DNA of 64,000 bases from UBA668 sp041918155 (GCA_041918155.1 JAYRWH010000075.1:1-64000), one strand, 5' to 3'. Shown: positions 44,507-53,713, numbered from the stretch's first letter. Notes: a model not told the origin generated them from the letters alone. A program made the numbers and translations.

Positions 44507-45169
44507 TCAGGGCGCCAGATCGGCGACCAATCGGTCGATGTATGCCTCGAAGCGCTTCGCCAGATCGAACCGCTCCGGGTCGGTGAGCCACTGGATCTCC
44601 ATACCCATCAGCGTGCCGATGACCTCCGCGGCGATCTGCTCGGTGTCGACGTCCGCGCGCACCCGGGCCTCGGCCACCTCGTTCTCCAGAATCAGCTGAG
44701 TGAGGTGCCGCGCCGTGTCGAAACGATCGACGAAGAAGGCGTGCAGCGGCTCACGCGGGTCGATACTCTCGGCCCCGAGCACGACATAGAGCATGGTGAG
44801 CAGGGCCGTGTCGGCATTGTGGCGGCCGAGTGCGCGCAGGCCTTCCAGCGTCAGGGGCAGGTCGGTGTCGCGGGCATCGGCGATCTCGCGCTCGGCCACC
44901 ACCTCGTGCAGCAGGCGTTCCTTCGAGCCGAAGTAGTACAGCAGCCCAGTGGCGGTCATCCCGACCCGCTCGCCGAGCGCGGCGACGCCCGTGCCGCGAT
45001 AGCCCTTGGAGGCGAACAACTCCACCGCCGCGTCGAGGATCTGCTGGCGGCGGGCGGTGCCGCGATCCTGACGGCTGCGATCGTCGGCCCCTGCCTTGCG
45101 CAAGGGGCGCCCGGTGCCCGCCGCTCGCGGGCGCGTCGTTCGGGCGGCTCGCGGTGAGGGGTCGGGCAT
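44507..45169 (-). CDS. TetR-family transcriptional regulator
   Basis: About 220 residues. A basic Pro/Arg-rich N-terminal stretch precedes a standard TetR HTH (RRQQILDAAVELFASKGYRG, ALGERVGMTATGLLYYFGSK, ERLLHEVVAEREIAD). The C-terminal domain ends GMEIQWLTDPERFDLAKRFE. The ATG at 45169 is used; an alternative at 45205 adds 12 unsupported residues. It precedes the transporter operon in the same direction and may regulate it through the 44427 repeat. Confidence 0.86.
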   Translation of the reverse strand: MPDPSPRAARTTRPRAAGTGRPLRKAGADDRSRQDRGTARRQQILDAAVELFASKGYRGTGVAALGERVGMTATGLLYYFGSKERLLHEVVAEREIADARDTDLPLTLEGLRALGRHNADTALLTMLYVVLGAESIDPREPLHAFFVDRFDTARHLTQLILENEVAEARVRADVDTEQIAAEVIGTLMGMEIQWLTDPERFDLAKRFEAYIDRLVADLAP

Positions 45170-45217
45170 GGCGCTATCTGACTGGACCGGGCGGCAGTTC
45201 GTCAATCCACGCGGCCA

Positions 45218-45946
45218 TCAGAAGTCGCCGCCGTCGTCGGCGTAGGCGCCCCACAGGCCGCACCACGTGAACGGCTGGGCGTTGTCGAAGCAGAGCTGCA
45301 GGATGACGTAGGGGCCGGTGCCCTGCAGGTCGGCGCCGCCGAGCGACACCTGCACCGAGCCCGACGAGCCGGGCTCGCTCGAGAGGATCGTGAACGGGGT
45401 GATGCCCTCCGTCGTGTACACGAACCACGCGAGGCTGGAGACGATGTCGGCCGGGAGGCCACCCGCGTCGTTCGAGTTGAGGTACAACACGACCTCGTCG
45501 ATCAGCGCGTCGAGGCTGGGGTAGTCGCCGGAGCGGTGCTGCCCCATCCCCAGGGCGGCCAGTGTGGTGGGGCCGGCGATGCCATCGTCGGTCAGGCCGA
45601 TCGAGCCCTGGTAGGTGGCGACGACAGCGCGGGTGGCCGGGCCGAAAATGCCGTCGGTGTCGATCTCGAACCCGCGAGCGGCGAGTGCCTCCTGCAGCTG
45701 CTGCACCGCCGGGCCCGACGAGCCCACTTGCAGGGTCGGCAGTGGGGGCAGCGTCGAGGTGGTCGAGGAGGTGCTCGCTTCCGACGTCGCGGTCACCGTC
45801 GACGCAGTGGTCGAGCCCGGCACCGTGGTGACCGTGTTCTCGCTGATCGTGGTGGATGCGGCCGGTGAGCCGATCGTCTGGGTGCTGCTGCACCCGACGA
45901 GCGCCACCAGGGCCAACGCCAGACTCGCTGTACGCCTCGTCTCCAT
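45218..45946 (-). CDS. lipoprotein with peptidoglycan-binding domain and unknown C-terminal domain
   Basis: A 242-residue predicted lipoprotein: signal ALALVALVGCSS, then a Thr/Ser-rich linker (TVTATSEASTSSTTSTLPPL), then a peptidoglycan-binding-1 domain (LQVGSSGPAVQQLQEALAAR, GIFGPATRAVVATYQGSIGL, GIAGPTTLAALG) and a C-terminal region of about 100 residues. That region has a single CFDNAQPFTWCG Cys pair and a DYPSLDALIDEVVLYLNS helix, and no family was recognised. Likely anchored in the membrane and touching the cell wall. Start at the ATG at 45946; a second ATG lies 3 codons upstream. Divergent from the esterase gene. Confidence 0.75.
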   Translation of the reverse strand: METRRTASLALALVALVGCSSTQTIGSPAASTTISENTVTTVPGSTTASTVTATSEASTSSTTSTLPPLPTLQVGSSGPAVQQLQEALAARGFEIDTDGIFGPATRAVVATYQGSIGLTDDGIAGPTTLAALGMGQHRSGDYPSLDALIDEVVLYLNSNDAGGLPADIVSSLAWFVYTTEGITPFTILSSEPGSSGSVQVSLGGADLQGTGPYVILQLCFDNAQPFTWCGLWGAYADDGGDF

Positions 45947-46024
45947 GGCGACCACGGTAGCCGTGGATGGGTGCGCAGAACCGGACATGAAGGCTGAGGC
46001 CGCGATGGGGAAGACTCGCGAACG

Positions 46025-47056
46025 ATGAGGAACTTCACGCGCGTCGCCCTGCTCGCCACCCTCGGAGCTGCCGGCCGCGGCCTTGCCACCCGACGCACGG
46101 CAGTCGTCGCGGTGTTGCCCGAACTGCGCCACCCCGTGCTGTGGCTGCCGCTGAACCTGCGCGGCCATCGTTCCGTACGCGCCACACGGCGGCTGAGCGG
46201 CCTCGCCCCGTTCCGCGTCGTGGACGGGGTGCACGTGAGCGACGAGCTCGTGCCCGCGGCCGATGGCCGGCCCGAGGTACGGGTGGTGGTGTACGAGCCC
46301 GAAGGCCGCACCCAGCCCACCGGCGCGCTGCTGTGGATCCACGGCGGGGGCCTGGTGATGGGTACCCCCGAGCAGGACCACGAGCTGGCGAGCGGACTCG
46401 CCCACGAGGCCGGGCTGCCGGTGTTCAGCATCGACTACCGCCTGGCCCCAGAGCACCCGTTCCCGGCCGCGCTCGACGACTGCCACCATGCCCTGGTGTG
46501 GCTGCACGGGCACGCGGCGGAACACGGCGTCGACCCCGCACGCATCGCCGTCGGCGGCGACAGCGCGGGCGGCGGACTCGCCGCCGCGCTCGCGCAGATG
46601 GCCCGCGACCGAGGCGAAGCGCCGGTTGCCTTCCAGCTACTGCAGTATCCGATGCTCGACGATGTCAGCGCCCTGCGCACCGACCATCGGGCGCGCCAGG
46701 CGCTCGTGTGGTCGACCGCGTCCAACCACTACGGGTGGAGCGCCTACCTCGGCCACTCCCCCGGTGTCGGCGAGGTGCGCCCCTACGCGGTACCCGGCCG
46801 CAGCGCCGACCTGGCCGGCCTGCCGCCGGCGTGGATCGGCGTCGGCGACCTCGACCTGTTCCACGACGAGGACGTCAGTTACGGCCACCGCCTTCGCGAA
46901 GTGGGCGTGGCAGTGGAGATCCATGTCGAGCCGGGGATGTACCACGGGGCGGACGCCGTGCGCGCGAAAGCACCGTCGATGCAGGCCTTCCGGGCCCGTA
47001 TGGCGACCGCGCTGCGCGCGAGCGTGGGAACGCCCCGAGACGTCAGCTCGAGGTGA
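46025..47056 (+). CDS. alpha/beta hydrolase, HSL-type esterase
   Basis: A 343-residue esterase of the hormone-sensitive-lipase family. WIHGGGLVMGTPEQDHEL near residue 105 supplies the HGGG oxyanion hole, AVGGDSAGGGLAAALAQMAR near 176 carries the nucleophile Ser, DLFHDEDVSYG the Asp and MYHGAD the His. Short-chain carboxylic esters are the expected substrates. Thirteen or 14 bp of its 3' end overlap the convergent M4 peptidase gene. The N-terminus has a short hydrophobic segment (VALLATLGAAGRGLA), possibly a weak membrane anchor. Confidence 0.86.
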   Translation: MRNFTRVALLATLGAAGRGLATRRTAVVAVLPELRHPVLWLPLNLRGHRSVRATRRLSGLAPFRVVDGVHVSDELVPAADGRPEVRVVVYEPEGRTQPTGALLWIHGGGLVMGTPEQDHELASGLAHEAGLPVFSIDYRLAPEHPFPAALDDCHHALVWLHGHAAEHGVDPARIAVGGDSAGGGLAAALAQMARDRGEAPVAFQLLQYPMLDDVSALRTDHRARQALVWSTASNHYGWSAYLGHSPGVGEVRPYAVPGRSADLAGLPPAWIGVGDLDLFHDEDVSYGHRLREVGVAVEIHVEPGMYHGADAVRAKAPSMQAFRARMATALRASVGTPRDVSSR

Positions 47057-50000
47057 AGTACCCGGCGACATCGACCACCAGGTGGGTCGCCGACAGTGTG
47101 TAGAGACACACCGTTCCCGAGGCCGAGAGCTTCGTCAGCACTGCGTTGGGGATCGTTTGACCCGTCGTGTAGTTGAGGTTCGAGGCAGTCGGTCGGCCGG
47201 CATCACACGGATAGACCGTCACGTATCCGGGCGCCCCCGGGCCGGTCACGGTGACGTTCAGCACCACCGCCGCGGCGCCGGCGGGCACTCCCCCGCGGCC
47301 GGTGATCTGCAAGGTCTTGGTCGACCCGGCAGCGCGCACGCCGATGCCCTGTTCCAGGCCGTCGATCGTCGTCGCCGATGGGCCCACGCGGGTCTCCATC
47401 AAGCGGCCAGGAACAAGCGGGTTGAAGCCCGAGCCGGCCGGGTAGTAGCCGGTGACGTCGACGACGAGGTGTGTACCCGCAGTGGTGTAGAGACACACGG
47501 TGCCATCCGTCGCGAGTTTGGTGATCACCGCGTTCGGGATCGTCTGTCCCGCAGAGAAGTTGAGGTTTGACGAAATCGGTCGAGACGCGTCACAGGGATA
47601 CACCGTGACGAACCCCGGCCCCGTGGCGCCGGTGACCGTCACGTTCAACACGGCGGCCGCAGCATCGACGGGAACTCTTCCACGGGCGGTGACCTGAAGG
47701 GATGTGGTCGACTTGGCCGAGCGCAGCCCGGCGCTGAGGAAGCGGCCGTCGACGGTGGAGATGCCAGGGCCGGCGGGGCGGGTTTCGAGCAGTCTCGCCG
47801 GCACGAGTGGCACGAAGCCGGAGCCGATCGGGTTGTAGCCATTGATGTCGACGATGAGATGCGTCGCCGCCAGCGTGTAGAAGCACACCGTGCCATTGGC
47901 AGCGACCTTGGAGATCACCGCGTTCGGGATCGTCTGGCCGTAGCTGTAGTTGAGGCTGGACGCATTCGGTTGCGCACTGTCACACGGGAACACGGTAACG
48001 AAACCTGGCCCTTGTGCGCCGACCACGGTGACGTTCAGGGACACGCTGGTGGCCGATGACGGCAGGTTGCAGTCGCCACTCGCCCCGATCATGTCCACCG
48101 CAAAGGTCTCCGTGGCGGCGAGCGGCGTCGAGCGCGGGCCCACGGTGTACGGCGCGGCCAACGTGGACACCACGCGGCACGGGGTGATCGACGTAAAGCC
48201 GTTGTTGCCGGCCGCGCACTGGTACACGGTGAGATCCTTGATCAGCCAACCGCCGTACCCGATCGACTCGTCAGTGGCGATGAAGAACCCGAGGTTCACC
48301 GATTCGCCCTGGAGCGCGGAGACATTGATCTGGGTGGTCTGGAACCCGGGGCTCTCGGCGACGAAGGCCGATTGGCCCGTCCACGGATTGGTGTTGCCCG
48401 CGTAGTTGAGCAGCACCCCGTTGTAACCGTTCACGGGCGACGCACCGGAGATCAGGCCGAGGTCGCTATACGTGCCGGCGGACCCCGTCGTGGAGTACAA
48501 GACCCGACCGCCGTCGTAGTAGTCCGTGTTGTAGTAGTCGAATTGGAAGGCGTGGGTGAATTGCACGTACGTGGCGCCCGTCGCCGGGATCGAGATCGCT
48601 GCGGCCATGTGTGCGTTGCCGGTCTCGGTCATGTCGAGATCGGGGCCGATCAGCCCGGCGGCGTCGGACTGGATGCGATCCACCGAGAACGCCGCCTCGG
48701 ACGGCACGCCGGCGACACCCCAGTTGGGGGCGCCGTTGCTGAAGTTGTCGCTGTAGACCAGGTTCGACACCACTTGGCCGACGGGGCACTTGGCCAGCAA
48801 CCTGTTCGCCGCGGCCGCGGCGGGCCGCTTGTTCATCTCGGTCGCGGCCACTGCCTTGTTGACGATCGCGCAGTCGGCCGCGGTGATCCCGTACGTGCCG
48901 ATGCCGATCAGCGCATTGCATGCCTGGGGCAGGACATGGAACAGGTCGAGGTAATCGGAGCCCTCGGCGAGCAGCGTCGTCTGCGCCTGGTAGTACACCT
49001 GCGCAGTCTTGGTGATGCCGATACCGGCGCCCATGTCGTAGGCGTTGAACAGGCCACCCTTGGCAATGAGGTAGGCGGCCTTGTTGTTGACACCGCTGTT
49101 GCTGTGCACTCCGTAGTGGTCGGAGTTCGTCGCCCAGTACGAAGCGCTCGTCATCCTGTCGGGGTCGCCGTACGTGCCCGGGTTGCTCATCGAACGGACT
49201 GCGCCGATCGGCAGGTCTTCGCCCATCAGCCATGCCGTCTGCTCAGGGTCGCCCGCGGAGAGGTTGGCCAACTGGACGATTTCGCCGAACACGTCGGACA
49301 GCGACTCGTTGATCGCTCCGGACTGGCCGAAGTAGAGCAACGCGGAGGTGTTCTCGGTGACGCCGTGGGTGAGCTCGTGGCCCACCACGTCGAGGGCGCT
49401 GGCGTACCCGTCGCCATACACCATCTGGAAGCCGTTCCAGTAGGCGTTGGCAAAGGGGCAGTCGAAGTACGGCGAGCAGTAGTTCACGGTGGACAGGAGA
49501 TCCATCCCGGCGCCGTCGATGCTGTCGCGGCCCAGGACGTTGAAGTAGAAGTCGTAGGTCGCACCGGCGAAGTTGTAGGCGTTGCGCACCTCGAGGTTCT
49601 GCGCACCGACATCGCCACCTTCGGTGAGCACCGGCGTGTTGCATGCCTCGTCGAGCACGCTGCTGTTCGAGTTGTCGCACACCTCGCGGTGCTTACCGGC
49701 CGCGACCTGATCGAAGCTCAGGGCCACTCCACCGGTCAGCGCGTCGATGAGCACGAACTGGTTCACCTCACCGAGGGGGGTGCGCACCGCTGTGCGCCAC
49801 ACCAGCCGGGCGCCGCCGGGCACGCCATCGGCGTGCAGCAGCGCGGGGTCGTAGATCCACAACTCGGGTGTGGCCGCGGCGAGGGTCGCCGCGTCGGCCT
49901 TCGCGTCGCGGGCGGTGAGCGCGACCGCGGTGGCCGCGGCCCGGTCAGCCGTGATTGCGGGCGTGGTGACGATGCCACCCACGGGCGCGGTGTCGCCGGT

Positions 50001-50528
50001 GGCGGAGGTGATCGCGCCGTCAGCGTGCACTGCGACGAGCACCTGCCCGGCGAGCACTGGGATGCCCTTGTACTCCTGGCGGAAACGCACTGCCACACCG
50101 CTGAGCGACCTTGTCTGCTGCTCTTCCACCAGCTCGCGATTCGGCTGATCGACGCCGAAGGAGATGCCGTACGTCTCGAGGAACCGGCGAGCGATGTCGC
50201 TGGCGTCGCCGCTGCCGCGCGACGTGAGTGGGCGGCCAGGGTTTGCACCGATGAACGTGACCGCACCGTGGGCGCCGGTGACGATCCGCGCCGTGCCGCC
50301 CGTGAAGGCCTGCAGCGGGGCGATCGCGGCAGCGCGACCGACGAGGACGCGGCCGTCGACGTCATGGCCGACTACCCGCGGCGCTGCCGCCGCCGGCGAC
50401 GGCACTGTTGCGACCAGTACTCCCGTCGCGATCAGGAGTGCAGTCGCCGAGACCCGCACCAGCCGTGAAGCGAGACGCGCCGACTCACCAACGCGCCGAC
50501 CTTGCTGTGGAACACCGCCCGTGAACAT
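47043..50528 (-). CDS. secreted M4-family (thermolysin-like) metallopeptidase with three C-terminal repeats
   Basis: A 1161-residue exported protease. A signal peptide (ATALLIATGVLVATVPSPAAA) and FTP/PepSY propeptide precede the catalytic domain: HELTH at residues 384-388 (zinc site), GAINESLSDVFGE with the third zinc ligand near 408, and HYGVHSNSGVNNKAAYLIAK. Then comes a beta-sandwich region (YSDNFSNGAPNWGVAG). Residues ~785-1161 hold three ~130-residue repeats with GFVTVYPCD, NYxxGQTIPNAV and HLVVDVxGYF. The ATG at 50528 is chosen; upstream frame only reads through the tRNA. Likely degrades external protein; the repeats may bind surfaces. Confidence 0.9.
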   Translation of the reverse strand: MFTGGVPQQGRRVGESARLASRLVRVSATALLIATGVLVATVPSPAAAAPRVVGHDVDGRVLVGRAAAIAPLQAFTGGTARIVTGAHGAVTFIGANPGRPLTSRGSGDASDIARRFLETYGISFGVDQPNRELVEEQQTRSLSGVAVRFRQEYKGIPVLAGQVLVAVHADGAITSATGDTAPVGGIVTTPAITADRAAATAVALTARDAKADAATLAAATPELWIYDPALLHADGVPGGARLVWRTAVRTPLGEVNQFVLIDALTGGVALSFDQVAAGKHREVCDNSNSSVLDEACNTPVLTEGGDVGAQNLEVRNAYNFAGATYDFYFNVLGRDSIDGAGMDLLSTVNYCSPYFDCPFANAYWNGFQMVYGDGYASALDVVGHELTHGVTENTSALLYFGQSGAINESLSDVFGEIVQLANLSAGDPEQTAWLMGEDLPIGAVRSMSNPGTYGDPDRMTSASYWATNSDHYGVHSNSGVNNKAAYLIAKGGLFNAYDMGAGIGITKTAQVYYQAQTTLLAEGSDYLDLFHVLPQACNALIGIGTYGITAADCAIVNKAVAATEMNKRPAAAAANRLLAKCPVGQVVSNLVYSDNFSNGAPNWGVAGVPSEAAFSVDRIQSDAAGLIGPDLDMTETGNAHMAAAISIPATGATYVQFTHAFQFDYYNTDYYDGGRVLYSTTGSAGTYSDLGLISGASPVNGYNGVLLNYAGNTNPWTGQSAFVAESPGFQTTQINVSALQGESVNLGFFIATDESIGYGGWLIKDLTVYQCAAGNNGFTSITPCRVVSTLAAPYTVGPRSTPLAATETFAVDMIGASGDCNLPSSATSVSLNVTVVGAQGPGFVTVFPCDSAQPNASSLNYSYGQTIPNAVISKVAANGTVCFYTLAATHLIVDINGYNPIGSGFVPLVPARLLETRPAGPGISTVDGRFLSAGLRSAKSTTSLQVTARGRVPVDAAAAVLNVTVTGATGPGFVTVYPCDASRPISSNLNFSAGQTIPNAVITKLATDGTVCLYTTAGTHLVVDVTGYYPAGSGFNPLVPGRLMETRVGPSATTIDGLEQGIGVRAAGSTKTLQITGRGGVPAGAAAVVLNVTVTGPGAPGYVTVYPCDAGRPTASNLNYTTGQTIPNAVLTKLSASGTVCLYTLSATHLVVDVAGYFTSS

Positions 50529-50643
50529 GGTCCGAGGGTAGCTGAGCGAACGCGGCGAGTGGGCTCCATCCTGTCCCTGGCCGTGTCGGCGTCCGCCATC
50601 GGCCCGTGATGCTGCAACCCTCCGGCGACGTCTGAATCGCTGT

Positions 50644-50729
50644 TGGTGCCCGAGGTGGGACTCGAACCCACATGTCCTTTCGAACGGCGGATTTTGAGTC
50701 CGCTGCGTCTGCCATTCCGCCACTCGGGC
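50644..50729 (-). tRNA. tRNA-Leu (anticodon CAA)
   Basis: Cloverleaf on the minus strand: acceptor GCCCGAG/CTCGGGC, anticodon stem GCGGA/TCCGC with loop CTCAAAA (anticodon CAA at 50694-50696), a long variable arm typical of Leu, and GGTTCGAGTCCC in the T arm. The 3' CCA is encoded (50644-50646). No neighbouring tRNA was seen. Confidence 0.95.
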
Positions 50730-50836
50730 AAGTGGACGCCCACAGGCTAGCGACGTGTCCGGCGCCGCAACCCCGCTCGCCCCCGCGAATGACGATCAGT
50801 TTCACGTCCACGCTGGGGTACCCGTGGGTAACCGTC

Positions 50837-50842
50837 TAACCT
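50837..50842 (+). promoter_or_regulatory. -10 box (TAACCT) of fabD, leaderless-type spacing
   Basis: TAACCT fits the actinobacterial TANNNT -10 consensus and ends 9 nt before the fabD ATG at 50852. No ribosome site lies between them, so a leaderless or near-leaderless fab-operon transcript is likely. The same TANNNT-N9-ATG spacing occurs at 63100-63105. Confidence 0.5.
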
Positions 50843-50851
50843 GCTCGGATC

Positions 50852-52024
50852 ATGCTTGCGTTCACCTTCCCCGGTCAGGGCTCTCAGCGACCGGGCATGG
50901 GTCGGCCCTGGGCCGACCACGAGAGCTGGGAACTCGTTGAAGAGGCCTCCGAGGTCGCCGAGCGCGACGTCGCCCGCCTCCTGCTCGACGCCGATGCCGA
51001 CGAGCTGCGCGACACCCGCAATGCACAGCTCACCACGTTCGTCTCCAGCCTGATGGTGCTCGACGCGGCCGAGCGCCTGGGCATCGAGCCGAGCTTCTGC
51101 GCCGGCCACAGCCTCGGCGAGTACACCGCCCTCACGGCCACGGGCGTACTCGGGTTCGACGAGGGCGTGCGCCTCGTGTGCGAGCGCTCCGACGCGATGC
51201 ACCAGGCCGGCCTCGACAGCCCTGGCACGATGGCCGCTGTACTCGGCCTCGACGACGACCAGGTGGAAGTCGCCTGCCGCCTTGCCGATGCGGACGTGTG
51301 GGTCGCCAACTTCAACGCCCCCGGCCAGGTCGTCATCGCCGGCTCGGTCGAAGGGGTCGCTGCGGCCTCGGTGCACGCGAAGGAACTCGGCGCCAAGAAG
51401 GTCATGCCGCTGCAGGTGTCGGGCGCGTTCCACACCCCGTTCATGACGCCCGCCCGAGATCGCCTGCGCAAGGCCATCGCCAACGCCAACCCGCGCGACT
51501 GCGAAGTGCCGGTCGTCTCCAACGTCGACGCGCTCGCGCACAGCCAGGGCAGCGAATGGAGCAGCCTGCTCTCGGCCCAGCTCAGCAGCCCTGTGCGCTG
51601 GAAGCACTGCCTGCTCACCCTCTCTGAACTGGGCGTCACGGACTACGCCGAACTCGGCCCTGGCGGGGTGCTGACGGGCATGGCCAAGCGCACCCTCGAC
51701 GAGGCGCGTACGATCTCGGTGGCCACGCCGGAGGATCTCGACAAGCTCATCGAGTGGGTCGCCTCCGCCGCGCCGATGGCCCAACACCATGAAGGTGAGC
51801 ACCTGTTCGCCGTCGAGCGCCTCGTGGTCAGCCCTGCCGCCGGCCTGTTCACCCCTGTGGGTGGCGTCGCCGACGGCTCGCTGCTCGAGGTTGGCACGGT
51901 GCTCGGCCACATCGGCGATATCGAGGTGCGCTCCCCCTTCGCCGGCGTGCTGCAGAGCTACATCGCCGTCACCGGCGAGCGGGTCACCCTGCGTCAGCCC
52001 ATCGCCTGGCTGAGGACGGTCTGA
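50852..52024 (+). CDS. fabD: malonyl-CoA:ACP transacylase FabD with extra biotinyl/lipoyl-like domain
   Basis: A 390-residue protein; FabD usually has about 310. Residues 1-305 are a normal transacylase: FPGQGSQRPGMG near 5, CAGHSLGEYTALTATGVL with the active Ser near 92, VSGAFHTPFM with the His near 195. Residues ~308-390 add a hammerhead-type half-barrel (LVVSPAAGLFTPVGGVADGS, EVRSPFAGVLQSYIAVTGER) like biotin- and lipoyl-carrier domains, but the modifiable Lys hairpin (MKM) is replaced by GDIE. It moves malonyl groups from CoA to ACP; the tail's role is unknown. It precedes fabH by 1 bp. Confidence 0.9.
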   Translation: MLAFTFPGQGSQRPGMGRPWADHESWELVEEASEVAERDVARLLLDADADELRDTRNAQLTTFVSSLMVLDAAERLGIEPSFCAGHSLGEYTALTATGVLGFDEGVRLVCERSDAMHQAGLDSPGTMAAVLGLDDDQVEVACRLADADVWVANFNAPGQVVIAGSVEGVAAASVHAKELGAKKVMPLQVSGAFHTPFMTPARDRLRKAIANANPRDCEVPVVSNVDALAHSQGSEWSSLLSAQLSSPVRWKHCLLTLSELGVTDYAELGPGGVLTGMAKRTLDEARTISVATPEDLDKLIEWVASAAPMAQHHEGEHLFAVERLVVSPAAGLFTPVGGVADGSLLEVGTVLGHIGDIEVRSPFAGVLQSYIAVTGERVTLRQPIAWLRTV

Positions 52025-52025
52025 C

Positions 52026-52994
52026 ATGCCTGCGGTACCGCACGGGGTGAGGGGCGCGGTCGTCACCGGATGGGGCACTGCCCTGCCGCCCAAGGTGCTC
52101 ACCAACCACGACCTGGAGAAGACCCTCGACACGAACCACGACTGGATCGTCGAGCGCAGCGGTATTCACGAGCGCCATGTCGGTGGCACCACCGCCGGCC
52201 TGTCGATCGAGAGCGGCCGCAAGGCGCTGGGGATGTCGGGCGTCGATCCGGCCTCCATCGACGCGCTCGTGCTGGCCACCACCACCCCAGATCGCACGGT
52301 GCCCGCGACTTCAGCGACGGTGCAGAACGCGCTCGGCCTACGGTGCGGGGCGTACGACATCAACGCAGCGTGCAGCGGGTTCGTGTACGCACTCGTGCAG
52401 GCCCACGGGTTGATCGCGATGGGCTCCAAGAAGGTTCTCGTCATCGGCACCGACACGCTCGCCCGCATCACCGATTGGAGCGATCGCAACACTGCGGTGC
52501 TGTTCGCCGACGGCAGCGGCGCCGTGGTGCTCGAAGCGGTGGAGGGCCCCGGCCAGCTGCTGGCGTGGGATCTCGATGCCGATGGCTCCGCGGAGAAGTA
52601 CCTGTTCACCGAGCTCGGCGGCTACATCCAGATGGACGGCAAGGAGGTCTTCCGCCGCGCCGTGCGCATCATGGTGGACTCCGGCCAGAAGTCGCTGGCC
52701 CACGCCGGGGTCACCGCCGACGAGCTGGCGCTGGTCGTTCCCCACCAGGCCAACATCCGCATCATCGAGGCCGCGTGTTCGCGCCTCGGGGTGCCGATCG
52801 AGAAGGCGGCGACGGTCCTGCACTACACCGGCAACACATCATCGGCGTCGATCCCCCTCGCCCTGTGCGACGCGCTCGACGCCGGCCGGGTGCAGCCGGG
52901 CGACCTGGTGCTGCTCGTCGGCTTCGGCGCGGGAATGACCGCCGCGAGCGCGATCCTGCGCTGGGGCGGCCCACAAGAACTGAAGGTGCTGTGA
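52026..52994 (+). CDS. fabH: 3-oxoacyl-ACP synthase III (FabH)
   Basis: A 322-residue condensing enzyme that primes fatty acid synthesis by joining acyl-CoA to malonyl-ACP. Catalytic triad: Cys in DINAACSGFVYALVQA near residue 112, His in VVPHQANIRIIEAACS near 240 and Asn in HYTGNTSSASIPLAL near 272. Start is an ATG 1 bp after fabD. Its stop overlaps the fabG ATG (TGATG), so translation is coupled. Confidence 0.95.
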   Translation: MPAVPHGVRGAVVTGWGTALPPKVLTNHDLEKTLDTNHDWIVERSGIHERHVGGTTAGLSIESGRKALGMSGVDPASIDALVLATTTPDRTVPATSATVQNALGLRCGAYDINAACSGFVYALVQAHGLIAMGSKKVLVIGTDTLARITDWSDRNTAVLFADGSGAVVLEAVEGPGQLLAWDLDADGSAEKYLFTELGGYIQMDGKEVFRRAVRIMVDSGQKSLAHAGVTADELALVVPHQANIRIIEAACSRLGVPIEKAATVLHYTGNTSSASIPLALCDALDAGRVQPGDLVLLVGFGAGMTAASAILRWGGPQELKVL

Positions 52995-53713
52995 TGAGCC
53001 GGCCTGCATCCAGCAGAACGGTGCTCGTCACCGGCGGCTCGCGTGGAATCGGCCTGGCCTGCGCCCAACGGTTCAAGGATCTCGGCGATCAGGTCGCCGT
53101 CACCTACAACTCGTCGCCGCCGCCCGAGGGCTTCTTCGGCGTGAAGTGCGACGTCACGTCCACCGAGTCGGTCGATGCCGCGTTCGCCGCGGTGGAGGCC
53201 GAGTTCGGCCCCGTCGAGGTGCTCGTCTCCAACGCCGGCATCACGAACGACGGCCTGCTGCTGCGGATGAGCGAGACCGACTTCACCTCGGTGATCGACG
53301 CCAACCTCACCGCCGCATATCGCGTCACCAAGCGCGCCGCGCAGGGCATGCTGCGCGCCCGCAAGGGCCGCATCGTGCTGATGTCGTCAGTGGTCGGCCT
53401 GCTCGGCCAGGCCGGCCAGGCCAACTACGCCGCGTCCAAGGCCGGCCTCGTCGGCTTCGCCCGCTCGGTGGCTCGCGAGCTCGGTTCGCGCAGCATCACC
53501 TGCAATGTCGTCGCCCCCGGCCCGGTGGCCACCGACATGACTGCCGCGCTCGGCGAGAAGCGCCTGGCCGAACTCACGGCGCAGGTGCCCCTCGCCCGCA
53601 TGGCCAGCCCCGAAGAGATCGCCGGGGTGGTGGCGTTCCTCGCCTCCGCCGACGCGGCCTACATCACCGGCGCCGTCATCCCCGTGGATGGCGGCCTGGG
53701 CATGGGTCACTGA
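52994..53713 (+). CDS. fabG: 3-oxoacyl-ACP reductase (FabG)
   Basis: A 239-residue SDR that reduces 3-oxoacyl-ACP with NADPH. Motifs: VTGGSRGIGLACAQRF, VSNAGITND, LMSSVVGLLGQAGQANYAAS with the Ser and YAASK pair, and GPVATDM. The ATG at 52994 overlaps the fabH stop. Short for FabG, but all signatures are intact. The next gene, acpP, is separated by a 98-bp gap that contains the C-rich tract at 53753-53794. Confidence 0.93.
   Translation: MSRPASSRTVLVTGGSRGIGLACAQRFKDLGDQVAVTYNSSPPPEGFFGVKCDVTSTESVDAAFAAVEAEFGPVEVLVSNAGITNDGLLLRMSETDFTSVIDANLTAAYRVTKRAAQGMLRARKGRIVLMSSVVGLLGQAGQANYAASKAGLVGFARSVARELGSRSITCNVVAPGPVATDMTAALGEKRLAELTAQVPLARMASPEEIAGVVAFLASADAAYITGAVIPVDGGLGMGH

Noticed and set aside
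45947..46525. Upstream extension of the peptidoglycan-binding lipoprotein frame
   Set aside because: It is antisense to the esterase gene; the lipoprotein signal begins at 45946.
48372..50468. 698-codon open frame antisense to the M4 protease
   Set aside because: No family pattern; the opposite strand carries the clear HELTH metalloprotease.
50529..50723. N-terminal extension of the M4 protease frame upstream of 50528
   Set aside because: The extra residues are a translation of the tRNA-Leu gene and its flank, so the true start is the ATG at 50528.
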